A DNA stretch of 64,000 nt. Source: Monodelphis domestica (taxonomy: Eukaryota; Chordata; Mammalia; Didelphimorphia; Didelphidae). The stretch covers positions 190,920,334-190,984,333 of the forward strand of contig NC_077231.1 in assembly GCF_027887165.1 (NCBI RefSeq), written 5' to 3'. A program made the position numbers and the translations under genes. Shown here piece after piece: positions 23,416 through 36,800 of the stretch. The notes under the pieces were generated by a model that was not told where the DNA came from, ran no database searches, and saw only the letters and a program-made list of their open reading frames with translations. Each line of letters starts with the position of its first letter. Position 1 is the stretch's first letter.

Positions 23416-23961
23416 ATCTTAACTTCTTGAAGGGATTATTTTATATTTCTGTATCCCCAACAGCCCTGAGTACATAAGTTAGTATCTTAATGCCTAATTG
23501 TTGATTTAACTCCCATAAATATCCCTGCTCAAGATTCTTAAGAACGAACTGAGGGATAGTATTATGACTATGTTTAAGAAACATTTACAACATTTACCTA
23601 AGAGCTTTTGAAATAGTCTATTCCCTCTCTCCCTTTATTGATTTACATTCTCCATTTCTGAGGACGCTGTAGACTCTGACACTACCAAACAAGAAGTAAT
23701 GAAGGGGAGAATGTAGATATGCTATTCGTATAGGAAGAAAGACTGAATGGATCAGATGGGGGTTGAGGATGGGGTGCTGAACGTGTTGGTATCTACTTTC
23801 CCCTCAGTAAATATAAACCAAATAAAAAAATTAAGCCTAACAACTTTTTAACATTGGTATTAAAATTCCAGAACGCGTTTCATCGATTCAATGATTGGGG
23901 GGAAAAAATCTGTTAAGCTCAGTGCTGTTTTGTACCCATTGGAAAGCCAGTGTCTTCCTCC

Positions 23962-24066
23962 TGCTGATGAGGAGAGTGGGGAGGGAGAGGGAGAAGGAGA
24001 GAAGGGGGAAGAAGGACAGGGAGGAGGAGGAGGACGACGACAACAAGGAAAGAAAAAGAAAGCAAA
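23962..24066 (+). repeat. GGA/GAA purine tract upstream of WNT16
   Basis: It is an almost uninterrupted purine stretch of GGA, GAGA and GAA units ending in 'gacgacgacaacaa', at the left edge of the CpG island and about 0.7 kb before the WNT16 start codon. It creates open frames in several phases on both strands (for example 23860-24240 minus), which I do not accept as genes. Confidence 0.8.
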
Positions 24067-24771
24067 GCGGGGCGGCCTTTTAGCCACTCCACCCCTTGGC
24101 TTGGCGAAAGGACCATCATAAATAAAAGTGGGGTAAGTGGAAACCAATGATGCTTGTGCCTCCGAACCTTGACCTATAGTTGCTAAGACAAAAACGCCCC
24201 CATCAGTCGGCCAGAGGAAGCAAACCCCTCTGCAGTCCATACATCCAAGGAGGATATGACAGCGCGGTCTGAAAAACTCCGGAGCATTGTGGCCTGGGGA
24301 CTCGCAGTCCTAGAGGAGCCCTTCCCAAAGCGCCTCCCCGCAGAGAACTGGGCTCAGCCAATGAGAACCTGTGCGTCTGGGATAATGAGATGCCGCGGCC
24401 GCAACTGAACCAATCCAAATCCAGGAGCTACCCCGAGGAGATGATGGGAGGGGAAGGCAGGGAGGAGAAGGGCGATGGAAAGAGGGAAAGATCAAACAAG
24501 TTTCTCACCTTGGGAAGCAAGGGACGCTTCCCTCTACTCTGCATCGCTCCTCCTTCCAACGAAGGAGGAAAGTCCCAAGCCACTTTCTCCGCATTTTAGG
24601 CTTCTCTTGTACAGAAAGCGACAGCCCTTGATTCTATTTTATCTTGGGGATGATTGAAGGGTTCATTGACAGCTTTGTCGTTCTGAACTGAGCTCAGGCT
24701 TCGTGGGGCTCACTGGAAAGGAGAGGGTCGGCGGACCGTGAGTGAGCCCTGGAGGACTCGATGCGGGGGCC
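24066..24771 (+). promoter_or_regulatory. WNT16: WNT16 CpG-island promoter and 5' untranslated region
   Basis: CpGs cluster from about 23.95 to 25.65 kb, the only such island in the window, centred on WNT16 exon 1. Elements visible include a GC box (24069-24075, 'ggggcgg') and two forward CCAAT boxes 52 bp apart (24358-24362 and 24410-24414). 'ccgcggccgc' at about 24393-24402 lies between the CCAAT boxes. No TATA box is placed convincingly, so dispersed initiation downstream of the CCAAT pair is likely. The transcription start cannot be fixed from sequence. Confidence 0.6.
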
Positions 24772-24866
24772 ATGGATAGAGCGGCTCTCCCGGGACTGCC
24801 TCGCCTCTGCGTCCTGTGGGCAACTCTGCTCGCCCTGTTCCCCTGCGGCGTGCACGGAAACTGGAT
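24772..24866 (+). CDS. WNT16: WNT16 coding exon 1
   Basis: It encodes [12 protein letters not shown] followed by a hydrophobic signal core and GVHGNW, then the first two bases of Met32. The donor is gtgagt at 24867. Intron 1 is only 249 bp. An out-of-frame upstream ATG at 24761 overlaps this start. Confidence 0.97.
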
Positions 24867-27800
24867 GTGAGTATAGGACTTAAGGGGAGGAACAGGGGAA
24901 AGGGTGGAGAATCCGAAAGCCTGACGCGCTTCCCAGGCAGGTTGTTTGACAAAAAGGGCTATCTTTTTTTTTTTTTTTAATCATGTCCCCTGACCTGCAG
25001 AGCGAGTGGCTCAACCTCTGGGAGACGAGGGAGAGAAGTTTCCAGGAGAGGGAGATGGGCAAACATGTGTGGCTCATGCTGGATGGGGGGTGGGGGGGAC
25101 TGCCATCTCTTACAGGTGGCTGGGCATCGCCTCCTTTGGTGTTCCAGAGAAATTAGGCTGTGCCAACTTGCCTCTGAGCAGCCGACAGAAGGAACTGTGC
25201 AAAAGGAAACCTTATCTGCTGCCTAGCATCCGAGAAGGGGCACGACTGGGCATCCAAGAGTGCAAGAGCCAGTTCAAACATGAAAGATGGAACTGCCAAG
25301 TGTCCTCGCCAGCCGTCTCTATCTTTGCCCCATCAGTCGCCGCACCTCCTGCAGCCTCTCCTGGAGCTGCCCCCCTCTTCGGTTATGAGCTGAGCAGCGG
25401 TGAGTCCACCTGCTACCTTCTTTCTCCGCTTGGCACCTCGCGGAAACAGCCGAAGCTGGAGCAGGCATCTCTCCTCTAGCTTCCCAGAAGGGAAGTATTT
25501 GCGTATGCGTTGTCTTCTGGACCTGGAGAGTCGGGGATGTAGGGTGGAAGGGGAACTGAAACACTACAGGATTTTCAGTCAAGCCGCAGGTGCGCCCCCA
25601 GGGCTGGGGCTCCTTCCCTAGCTCTGGACCCGGCCACTAAAGGGGTGAAACTGTTCTCACTATCCTCAGTGCCCTCTCAACCCAAATCTTTGACCTACAG
25701 CCTTCCCACCTTTGGATTGTATGAAAACTAAAACTTCTTTCTCTGGGTCCCGACCCCTTCTCCCGCCCCTCCATCTCCTTCGGTCTTTTAAAACCAGCTG
25801 GGGAAACATGATGTGGGCCTCAGAGAATGCTGCTCTCCATCTGCTTTGATTTACCCAGTCGAATCACGCATGGAACCCTGGTCAAGTGGGTAACTGTGGA
25901 AAGCAAAGCAGGTTCCCTCCCCTCCGCCCCGCTAAGCATACGAACACCCCACTCCCACCCCGCTGCCAACCAGACTCCTTTAACACTCCAGGCACTGAGT
26001 ACAGAGAATAAAGACAGGTCAAAGAAAGTATTATAACAAAAATCATCTCAAACACTCCAAGAGCTGTCTTAATCTTCCCCATCTTCATTCCCTACTGGGC
26101 AAGGCATGACCTCTGTGGGATAATTTGTGGGAGTTAAAAAGTGTCAGAGGTCCTTCAATTGCATTGTGACTTCGTTAGGACTATAAGTTTGAGGATGGCT
26201 GGCTTCCATAAGTGGGCCCCAACTACAGATTTGAGGTGCCTTTTCCTTCAAACTATTGTATTTTTAACCCTACTCATCTATTGATCCCCCCCCAACAACC
26301 CACTCTCCTCCCCTCAAAATACCATTTGTGAGTGCCTTGTATATTCTGCTAGGTGAATCCACAGACATGCCTTAAAAGCAACAAGGTCTTCTACAGAAAA
26401 CCAACAACAAAGATGGTCTTCAGTTGTAGAAACATACAACCATTCACTGTTGAAAAGGTCTAATTAGTTTGCAGATGACAGACTGCTTTTACTAGGAAAG
26501 GAGGAAAAACTATCTATGCAGTCTTTTCTCTTCCTTTTTTTAAATGTTTATATAGAATCATTAGTTATCCAACTATTGTTAGTGGCATTGATGTTAATGC
26601 AATTGCAGATATGATAAACATCTTTTTTAAACCTCTAATTTCTCTATAATAACAATTTACTGCAACAACTACATCTAGCACTGCCATAAAAATAGGCTAG
26701 TAATTTTATACAATGTTGTAATGCCTCTAGCTATTTCAGAGTAGGTAATAATCAATCATATGCATAATCCAAGAGATAAATAAAAATAAGCATATATAAC
26801 ATCATTGATGGAAGAAGTTCCCTGAATCAAATTTTGTAAAAAATAAGAGATATGGTCTAGGGTTTGAGATGCAGGTTTTAAAAAAAAGAACAATCACTAG
26901 TTTTTACAGTGTGTTTAGAAAGACACAAAATTAAAATGGTATGCTTGGAGAATATTGACAGGATATTGTTAATATTTCCCCAGTTTTTTTTTCATTTTAG
27001 CAACAGTAATTAATACCATGTTTTAAATACTAGATTAGTTCCTGAAAAGTACTTCCTTGGAACACCTTTTTTCAAAGGATAATATTAAGACTAGACAAAA
27101 GACTTTAAAATACAAGGACACTAGTCAAAGAGTAATTTTACTTGACCTTGTTTTAAAATCTTTTTAAAGTGGAGGAATTCTATAAATCATATCGCTCCTT
27201 TTTAAAAAGAGAAGGCCAATTGGAAACCTCTCCTTCTGATCATATATTTAAATGTTGCAATTGTTGCAACTGGTTTTCCAATTTCATTTATCTCAATAAT
27301 TTATTATGCACCTATTAGGTGCTAAATATTGTTGTACTAGATTACGTGCTAGGTAGACACCAGTTATATACAAAGATAAGTTATTTAAATAATAATAATA
27401 ATTTCTCCATAACTTCATTTATAGGTAGTCCATTTCAGAGATGTATGCAATGCTTTTCTAACTGAACAATTCCCTTTCTTTTATTCTAGGCACCAAAGAA
27501 ACAGCATTCATTTATGCAGTGATGGCAGCAGGTCTGGTACATTCTGTGACAAGATCATGCAGTGCAGGGAACATGACAGAATGTTCCTGTGACACCAACT
27601 TGCAGAATGGTGGCTCAGCTACTGAAGGCTGGCATTGGGGTGGCTGTTCTGATGACATCCAGTATGGCATGTGGTTTAGTAGAAGGTTCCTGGACGTCCC
27701 CACCAGAAACACCACTGGAAAAGATGGGAAATTGTTAGCAATGAATCTACATAATAATGAAGCTGGGAGACAGGTATGTATTAGGACATGAAATAAAAAT

Positions 27801-30800
27801 AATTTAAGAGCTTACAAGATGAGGCCAAGCTTACCTTCAGTGTAAATGAGATCATATCAATGAGCAGAAAACTAAGGAATAAATGGTATATAGTATTCTA
27901 AATAGAATGCTTCTGTTGCAGGCACATCCAGAAGGGTGTGCTTGCTACTTCTGGGTAGCTTGTGTTTCACATAGGGAAAGTGAGCCTTGGTTTGAAAAAT
28001 AGATCCCTTCAGAAATATTGATCATAGAATCTGAGTGTTAGAAGAGACATTAGATTATTCAGTTCAGACTCCTGGTTATATACGGATTAAGGAACTGACC
28101 CAGAAAGTAAAGAAATCCTTTTACCTGTATCTGAATCTGAGTGCTCTGATTCTCACTGGAGTAATGCTATTTCTTCTAAGCTACCCTTCCTCTCTTGCAT
28201 GAACTCAATAAATTGAACTAGATTTCTCTAGTGGATTGTACTTAAATAAAGGCATTTTTTAATCATTTCTTTTCCTACTGATTTTTCAGCTGACAGGGAT
28301 TCCCTAGCTTTTTAGTTTAATAATTTATCTGTCTACATCTTCCTCTTAAGCACTTGCTTTATAAAAATCTTTAGTGAATCTCTTTGTAAAACAAAAAAAA
28401 AACCTACAATTTGCCCTTAAATATTAACCACCTCATATACCTGATATCTGAGTTTAGATTTCTGTTTATTTCTTTGTGTAGAATACACTACAAGTTTTTC
28501 TTTTCATTTTTTATCTTCATATTCACCTAGAAAGTTGACAGTACAAATTAGACCCATCGACATTGCTGAATTACATGAATATTCACAGTGATTCTTCAAA
28601 AGTCACTAAAAATTAAAACAGCAATTCCTTTGCTTCATAAAAATCACTGCATATTTACATGAATTCCTGATTTATCACCTAGCAAACTATAAATCTCCCA
28701 CAGAAGCCATTGAATTGCCACATAAACGTAATATAAAGTGAAACAAATCAAAACATTTAGGAAAATTCTTTGAGGAAAACTAACTTTATACCATGGCCAT
28801 TTTTTAAAGTAAAAATAAAATAAAAGTGATTCAAAAGAATTACAGGTTCTGGACAATTTACATTTAAGTTAAAATTGTAATATCAGTAAATTATATTTTA
28901 TTTCATTCAAAAGAATAGAATATCAATAAGAAAATTAAGGGGGAAATTATAAAACATAATATGCTTAATAAATGGGCTTTCAATCTGCTTAACATCAGAA
29001 TTTAAGAGAAATTTCCTTGTTTTAAATTTTTAAATTTAAAAAATATTTTAATCTGTTCTTTACATTGTCCCTTCCACTGCCATGGAACATCAACAAAAAC
29101 AAAGCAATTTAAACCCTCATCATACACATGCATAATCCAGCAAAACAAATTCCCAAATTGGTCATGCAGGAGAATATATGTCTTTCTCTGATAGAAGGTG
29201 AGTATCATGTTTTATCTTCAGTCTCTAGGACTTGTGGCTTAACATTGCATTGATCCGTGTTCTAAAGTCTTAAAAAGTTGTCTTTGTTCTGTTGTCATTA
29301 TATAAATTATTCTCTTTCTCACTTCAATCTGCATCAGTTCATAGAAGTATCCCCAGTTTCCTTTGAAACTGTCCATTTCATCATTTCTTATGTCACAATA
29401 ACATTTCATTATATTTGTATGCCATAATATATTTATCCACTTCCCAAGAGTTAAGCGCTCCCTTAGTTTCCAGTTATTGGCTGGAAAAGAGTGAAAATAA
29501 CTACTCTAAAGATTTGGTTCCTTTTTTCCTTTTGTATATAATTTCTTTCTTACAAATGAGTTCTAATAAACAATAGATACCAATATCAATGTTGATTTAT
29601 AGGTATAAATGTATTATATATGCTGGCATATTTTTTGCTTTACTTTCAATACAATCTAATTCAGAGAGAACGTCATCAGTTATAGCATAGGAAATGCAAA
29701 AAGTTAAAATGTAATTAATAACCAATAGAATAGTGTGCAAAGCACAGTAATTCAAAGTAGAAGAATAAAAACATAAGAGAAGTAAAATAAACTCACTTGG
29801 CTTATGAATGATAAGAAAATGGAGGGAATTCCTATATCCTAGAATTCTGAGTAACACTGTTAGTGTCTTTTTAACAAGCAATTTCACAGAAATGTCAAAA
29901 CTTTCAGTCAAAATAAACAAATTACAACATAAAACCAAGAACATATTTTAGAAATACCTCTATTTAAAGAGATTTGTCTCTGAATTGAGATTTAAATGTG
30001 AATAGAGTGAACAGAACTGGGAGGAAAAGTTATACAATAACATTACAGAGAAAAACAATTTTGAAAGACTTTAGAACTCAGAACAATGCAATAAAAAGCT
30101 AAAGAATACTAATATATAGTTATAGAAATACATCTCCATAAAGAAACTAATGGTATTATTGTTAATTTTTCTTTTTTAAAGTTATATGGCAATATTAGTT
30201 TTCATTAACTGTTTATCTTGTTAACAAACTACTATCTACATGTTTATTTTCAGAGCATACTTCTTAATATCAATCCTAATTCAATTCTTCATTATTTTAA
30301 ATAAGCTTCTAAATTATTTCCTAAATTACAGTAATCAGTTTTGTTGTTATTGCACCAAGGAGAGTTATGTGCTGCAGAAAATAATTCAACCCACACATAA
30401 ATCTCACTGTAGTGTAAATGTAAGCTTTGGGATTTTGCCAATGATAATTTTTTTTCTTTTCACACTATTCTCACCTCATAAAAAAATTAAAGCACATAAA
30501 ATATTTCCTTGTAAAATATTGGGAAGGGATATAAATACTTAGTTCTTTTTTTTTGGATCCTCTTAAAGTACAGCTAATATGTCAGAATTCAAATTACATT
30601 TTGCAGTTTCCTTTTTAAATTGTAGGATTAAACAAGTTCCTAGGTTCTGATCTTAAATAAAAGGACAATTAGCTCAATTTTAGCATTGCCAATGAGGATT
30701 TTAAGGTAATAGGTATCTTCTTCAGAGCAGAGTTTTAGATCTGCATTCTGTTGTACTTTCCAGTCTCAAAATCCCCAGACTTAAAATATGGGGAAATGTT

Positions 30801-33800
30801 CCCAAAAATGTGGGTACTGGCGCTTAGTTGTGCTATGAGTAGGACAGATGATTTTCTAACCGCTGACCTTAAATACTCTGAATCCCAGTAGATTTCTGAC
30901 ACCATTCCTTAAGTTATGCCTCCAAGAATAATGTTGCAAAGCAGTGATTGGCCAATAGCATGATGTGATGTCTTCTAGGGGCAGTACTTCTGGGAATGAT
31001 GTGACTTGGAATATTTATGGGTATTTCTTTTGGTGTGCATAGGATATTTCCATTCTTCCCATGTCCACCTCATAAACTTTTAAGTTTCCCTACCCCATAA
31101 TTTGTTTTACGATGAGTAACTCAAAAAATGGGAAGGGCCAGACCCCAAATGTTCATTGACCAAATTTAAGAATAGTTAAGATAAGTAGCTGAACAACACA
31201 TAGTGTTTAAATCAACAGCAGGTTCAAATATTTCTTTGGGCAGAAAAGAAACAAAAAGGGCTCAGAGGAATAGGAATGGCATAGACCGTCTCAAGAACTT
31301 GTATTGCAGTTTTTATGATTGAAATGGAATCATCTATCAGATGACAAAAATCAAACAAATTAACGGACCTCAATCTATCAGCAAAATTTTCTGATCATGC
31401 ATGGAACACTGTCAGAAGCATTACCTTCAAATCAGCATCCAGAGACCAGTTCCTCAGCCATTTGAATGGTTTCTGTCAATCTTATATTTATGTTTTATAC
31501 ACCATGGTCTTTAGTCTTAGTCATACATCTTTGCTATCTTATTTCATAACATTTTATCTCACATTTGCCACGGCAAAACACAGGGAACTTCCATGGACTA
31601 AATGCCAACTTCTTAATTGCCCTCTCAAAGTTCAGAAATGTTCCACCAAAATGCACACATCTGTTTGCAATAGTTAACAAAACATTCCTTTGTTAATATC
31701 GTTATAAACCTTAACAACTCAACTCGAGTAGAGAAAGGAATTTGAACATAACCACATAAAATTCATTCAGTTGCTGTTCTCCTCTGGAGTTACTGGCAAA
31801 AAAAGGCTGTGGCATCCTTTATTTTCAAAATCAATTCTTTATCATCAAATCACCCACTATTTAACATTCTCTTTACATGACCAAAAAATACTCTTGAACC
31901 TGACATCATATCCCTGGATAAGAAGTCCTTCATTCTTGAAATTTCATCCAGAGAAACTTCTTCCTTTTTAAAATGATATTATTACACTGCTGAGATGTAG
32001 TTAGTGTCCCCTTCACTTTTTATGTGACAAGGCAAATCACAAACAATAATCTTTTGGTGCTTAGAGGTTCTTTTATTTGTCTTTGTTTTTGTGAGTTCTT
32101 TTTTTTAATTCATGAAGCCAGGGTGATGATCCACCAAATACTGTGTCTTAAAGATCTACTATGTGTAAAGCATTTTGACCTAACTCTCACATAGTTATCT
32201 TGGACTTCAAACGATATAAAATTAGATAATTTATGAGAAACTAGTTCAAAATACTACAATATACTCTAGACAAATTTGGCAGTAGAGAGTGAACAGTCTA
32301 GTCTGTCAGTAGTTCTAATCTTACTTCCTTTCTTCTCTTTTTAGGCCTTCTGCCATGTATAGGGATAACATGTGTTTTAGTGGTATAATGATTGATATAT
32401 ATTACACACATTCATGAGTACATGTATAGGCTGGGTATGTCTATATATTTCCATCTACATGTCATATTCCACTTAAACTAATTCTAGGCCATTTCTATGG
32501 AAATTCAGTTGCTTTGCCATTATTGAAGATAATCTGTAGCAAAAAATGACTCTCCTACTCAATAGACATAGTAAGAGACACTCCAAACCTGTAGAAAATG
32601 GGGTGGAAGTTTTTTGAATGTTAATCCTTGAAAGCTGGTTAACTCCAAGTTATTAAAAATTCCAGTTTCCATATTATTTGCCACACCAATTCAGCAGGTG
32701 GTGAACAATGGAATGAGAAAACAAATCTGTGTTTTAGCTCCTACCTTCGTTTCTAAAATGTTCCCCCTATAATGATAGCTGAGATTTCCAGGGTTCAGGA
32801 GGTTTACAAAGTACTTTCCTCATCACAGGGACCCTGTGAGGTTGTTAAGGTGGATGTTATTATCCTCATTTTCAAGATTAGGCTACTGAGCTCAGAGTTA
32901 TTAAGTGACTCCCACAAGGCTGGACACAGCTAATAAGGAGCAGAGATGGCATTTAAATACAAGCTCTGCTTTGGAAACCAGTGGTCTTCTCCTTGCACCA
33001 AGCTGGCTCTCCCTATTTTCCCCCAAACCACAAAGAGGTGACTGTTATGCATTTCATCCTATGCTGGGTCCCCTCAATGTAACAAATATTTAAGCAGCGC
33101 TGCTTTACTGTGTTCAATAAAAAGGGGAAAGTCTTCAAAGAGCTTTTAATCTAATTGAGGGGAGGGAAGAGGGAGACAACAGTTTTAGGTCTGTAAGACT
33201 TGCATAGAGATAACTATGATGACTATGATGGATACAAGCATTTAAATATTTGGAAATCCAGTGTGATATTAAGAGCTACAATGGGGAGGGATCACTTCTA
33301 GTTTCTTGAAATTGTGGAAACTTTTATGGAAGAGATTCAGTTGAATTAGGTCTTGCAGGGAAGGACTGGAGGTGGAGGAGGGAGGCCACACTAGATGTAA
33401 GAGGAGGTGGCATTCACAGAGGCACAGATGCAACACTGAAAAGGGGCAGCATGACAGAAAGGTGGTTAGATCCAGATAGTGAAGGGTCTTGAATGTCATT
33501 CCAAAGAGTTGATATGAGCACTGTCGGAGGTTCCCCGAGAAGGTTGATGTGGGTGGGAGCGGAGTTAGAAGTTATTGGTTCAGTAGTGAAATGGCTGATT
33601 TCTATTTTGTATAGCCCATTATCCATGTGGAAAGTGGACTATGGATACAATCTTTTAGTTGTCAGTAGCTTAGGGGGAAGACTTTCCACCACTGTCCTTG
33701 CTAGAAAATATGAAGGTAAAATCCTGCTTTGTACCCAAGAAAAGATCACCGAACAGATTTTGTGTTATCAGTTTCCTTAGAATTGGAAAGACCAATGGAT

Positions 33801-36800
33801 AGTGTAGGGATGGCTCAACTCCACAAGTCAGCTAAATATATTGATCAATTGCCATTTAAAGAGGGTTTCTTGAATGCTCTGTTCTGTGTAAATTGTTCTT
33901 TGATTCCCTCCACCTGGCTTCTCATGAGAACTCACTATGCTATTCAGTGTATGCCCCTATTATGGCACCCAACAGAGGGGGAGCATTCAGGTAGAAGAAT
34001 TGGGCTACTTGTGATAATCAACACATTTTAACCCATAATTACAGATTCTTGGGATTACAACCATGACCTCTGAAAAGTGGCCTCGCATGGTATTTATTTA
34101 GTTCATTTCTCTTAATCAACTAAAGGTACTTAGCAAAATCTGACCCCATAAGGTATGTAGACTATATTAATTTGTCCATGTGTCCAGGCATTATTTTACT
34201 GGGTACATTTCAAAAACTCAATTCTAAGTTACATAAATGTATTAAAACAAACATATTCCAGGTTGTAAAGTTGCTTTAGCCCCTTTAAGACCATCAAAGA
34301 GTATGCCTTGCTCTAGGTTAATAAGAGTGATATATATTTTTAAGCTTTTCAGAATTAATTACTTTTAATGCTTTGCTGCATGAGACAGAATAATACAGCA
34401 AATAGCCAGCCTTGGAATCAGACAGGCCCAGAGTTCAAGTTCTGCCTTTGTGATAACAGGAAGTCATTTAAGTACTCAGTTCCTCCCAAACAACTCTCTC
34501 AGATTGAACATTGTGGATGAGCCAATGATCTTTTTGGTTAGAAAGGAAACTATACAGATGAAATCACAGTTCTAGACCTCAAAAACAAAAACGCTTCTCA
34601 CTTTGTGAGGGGTTTGAATGACTCCATTATTTTGTTTGTATTGCAAATTCAAATATGATGTGTATGCAACATTCTATCAATAACAGTGTCCTGTATGATT
34701 CTTTTATGATGCTAAACTGTTAACTTAATATGCTCCAAATTACTGTATGACAATGTTTGAATCATTCCGCCTCTCCAGAATCAAATTAATTAGGAAAGGG
34801 TATATTGTTCAAAAGATGTATAACCTTTAAGTGACCTACAGAAGATCAAAGTGTTCATCTCTGACATTTTATGATTCCGATAGGAAACTTTAAGTGGAAT
34901 CAAAACTATGGACTCATTTCTTTTGGTGATTCCAAAGTCACTGGACAGACGGATCAGTTCTGAATTTTTAAAAATATGTTTTTGGTATGCCAAGTCTACA
35001 AATTTCTGATATATGACAAAGTAGAACCTCATAGATTTTAAATTCTTACTTACTTACTTACTTGCTTACTGGACATATCACACAGCATTAGAGTCAATTT
35101 CGTATTGAAATACTACTTTGAAACTTGTACATGTTGACTGGCAAAGTTTGAGGTTGATTTGTTTGGGGTTTTTTTTGTTTGTTTTTTTTCTCAGTCTGTT
35201 TTGGTTGAATTCAGCTCTCAGATTTGGAAAGATCAGGAGTTCTTCACCTTGCATCTATGAAATTTTAAAACATTTTCATTGCAGAATTTCATTATAATTG
35301 TAATTTATTATATTTTTGTAATCCTTTAGCTTATGTATTTAAATGCACAATTTATTTGATGCATTTAAAAACATAATTCTGAGAAGAGATCCATAAGCTT
35401 ATGAGCATCTGTTCCCTCCCTACTTCTGGGAATACCCGGGACCTAGACATGCTGATAAAAAAAAGTCTCAGGGATTACAGTCCCATGCAAAAGCTAAAAA
35501 GAAGTCAATTTTTTCTTTCTATTGCTGTGCTTAATTGCTGGAAATGAATGAATAGAATCCTGAATTGGAACTCCGAATTTTGATATAGAAACCATGATGG
35601 TTAGGTCCTAAATTTTATTAATGCCATAATTTTTTTAACATTAGGGGCTAATTTACCTCTTGCCTGAGAGGTGATAAATAGCTACATCATTAGTTATATA
35701 TTTTTCATGTTTGTTATGTTGGGGATTTTTTTCATGAGTTAGGAATAATGGGAAGATCAGGTTGAATTAAAGCAACAATAAAAGAGGAAAAGAAGATTAG
35801 GAGTTAAATGGATATCCCTGGGCTAGCTGGGAAATTGATTGCAATTTGAATCACTTGTTTCTATGGCAAAATGTCTTCTGGGTTCCAAACAACAGAAATA
35901 CTGCTACACACTTTAGACATACGACATACATACTGTGAATAAGCTGGGGAATGCTCTTGTGTTTGCTTTTGTCATCATTTGTATCATTTTAAAAAAGAAA
36001 GAAAAAAGATCTCTCTAGAATATACTAGAGAATAAACTTGTTGAATGTAGAGAGACTTGGCAGATGCAGGCAAAACCTCAGTAGCTTTAGTTGGTATAAA
36101 ATAACTAGTAGTTGATGTTATCAAATTCTAATGACTTACTAGAAACAACAGGTTATATTTAAATCTGAGAATTAATATTCTCCTACAGGAATAAAAACTA
36201 AATGTAAAAGGCATTTAAAAGATGAGGCACTTGTTTCCCAAGAATACATCCCCTAGGGGGGCAGCTGGGTGGCTCAGTGGATTGAGAGACAGGCCTAGAG
36301 ATGGGAGGTCCTAGGTTCAAATCTGGCCTCAGATACTTCCCCGCTGTGTAACCCTGGGCAAGTCACTTAACCCTCATTGCCTAGCCCTTACCACTCTTCT
36401 GCCTTGGAGCCAATACACAGTATTGACTCCAAGACGGGAGGCAAGGGTTTAAAAAAAAAAAAAGAATATGTCCCCTACTACCTCTGTCGGTCAGAAGAAA
36501 AATTCTTTGGTGGGTATTTAAAGACCTTTTTGAAAAATATGAACACTAGCCAGTTTAAGCAGTGTTTTTGGATGGATGGATGAAAATCTCAATTGTATGA
36601 AACTATAACAAGTTCAATTTTTAAAACTTAAGTTTAACTATTTGTTACATTAAAATACCCAGGCAACTCCTTCCCTCCCTCAACATCCTCATTTAGAGGC
36701 GGCATCATTTGACAAGATGTATGTATATATAAAACTTAACTAGGTCTTGCTCTTTCTCTAGAGGTAGACATACACAAGTCATTCTTCAAACAGTACTTCT

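Larger units (their letters stand above)
27774..36239 (+). other. WNT16: WNT16 intron 3, main part
   Basis: Intron 3 spans 27774-37507 (9734 bp). It holds a MIR-like scrap (about 28030-28180), an L1 3'-end fragment (29010-29480), and MIR relics at about 32790-33010 (-) and 34383-34480 (+). An L2-class segment is possible at about 33100-33520, and a (TTAC)n microsatellite lies at 35046-35070. No coding signal is seen. The repeat-poor part around 34.5-36.2 kb would be worth a conservation check for enhancers. Confidence 0.6.

Noticed and set aside
23860-24240. 126-codon minus-strand open frame upstream of WNT16
   Set aside because: It is driven by the GGA/GAA purine tract, giving a Pro/Ser/Phe-rich low-complexity translation; frames are open in several phases on both strands.
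25006-25479. 157-codon open frame across WNT16 exon 2
   Set aside because: It is WNT16 exon 2 extended at both ends through intron sequence; the splice sites at 25115/25116 and 25399/25400 define the real exon.
36256-36463. tRNA gene suggested by A- and B-box-like motifs
   Set aside because: The motifs belong to the tRNA-derived head of a SINE; no cloverleaf is complete, and the CORE and tail follow.
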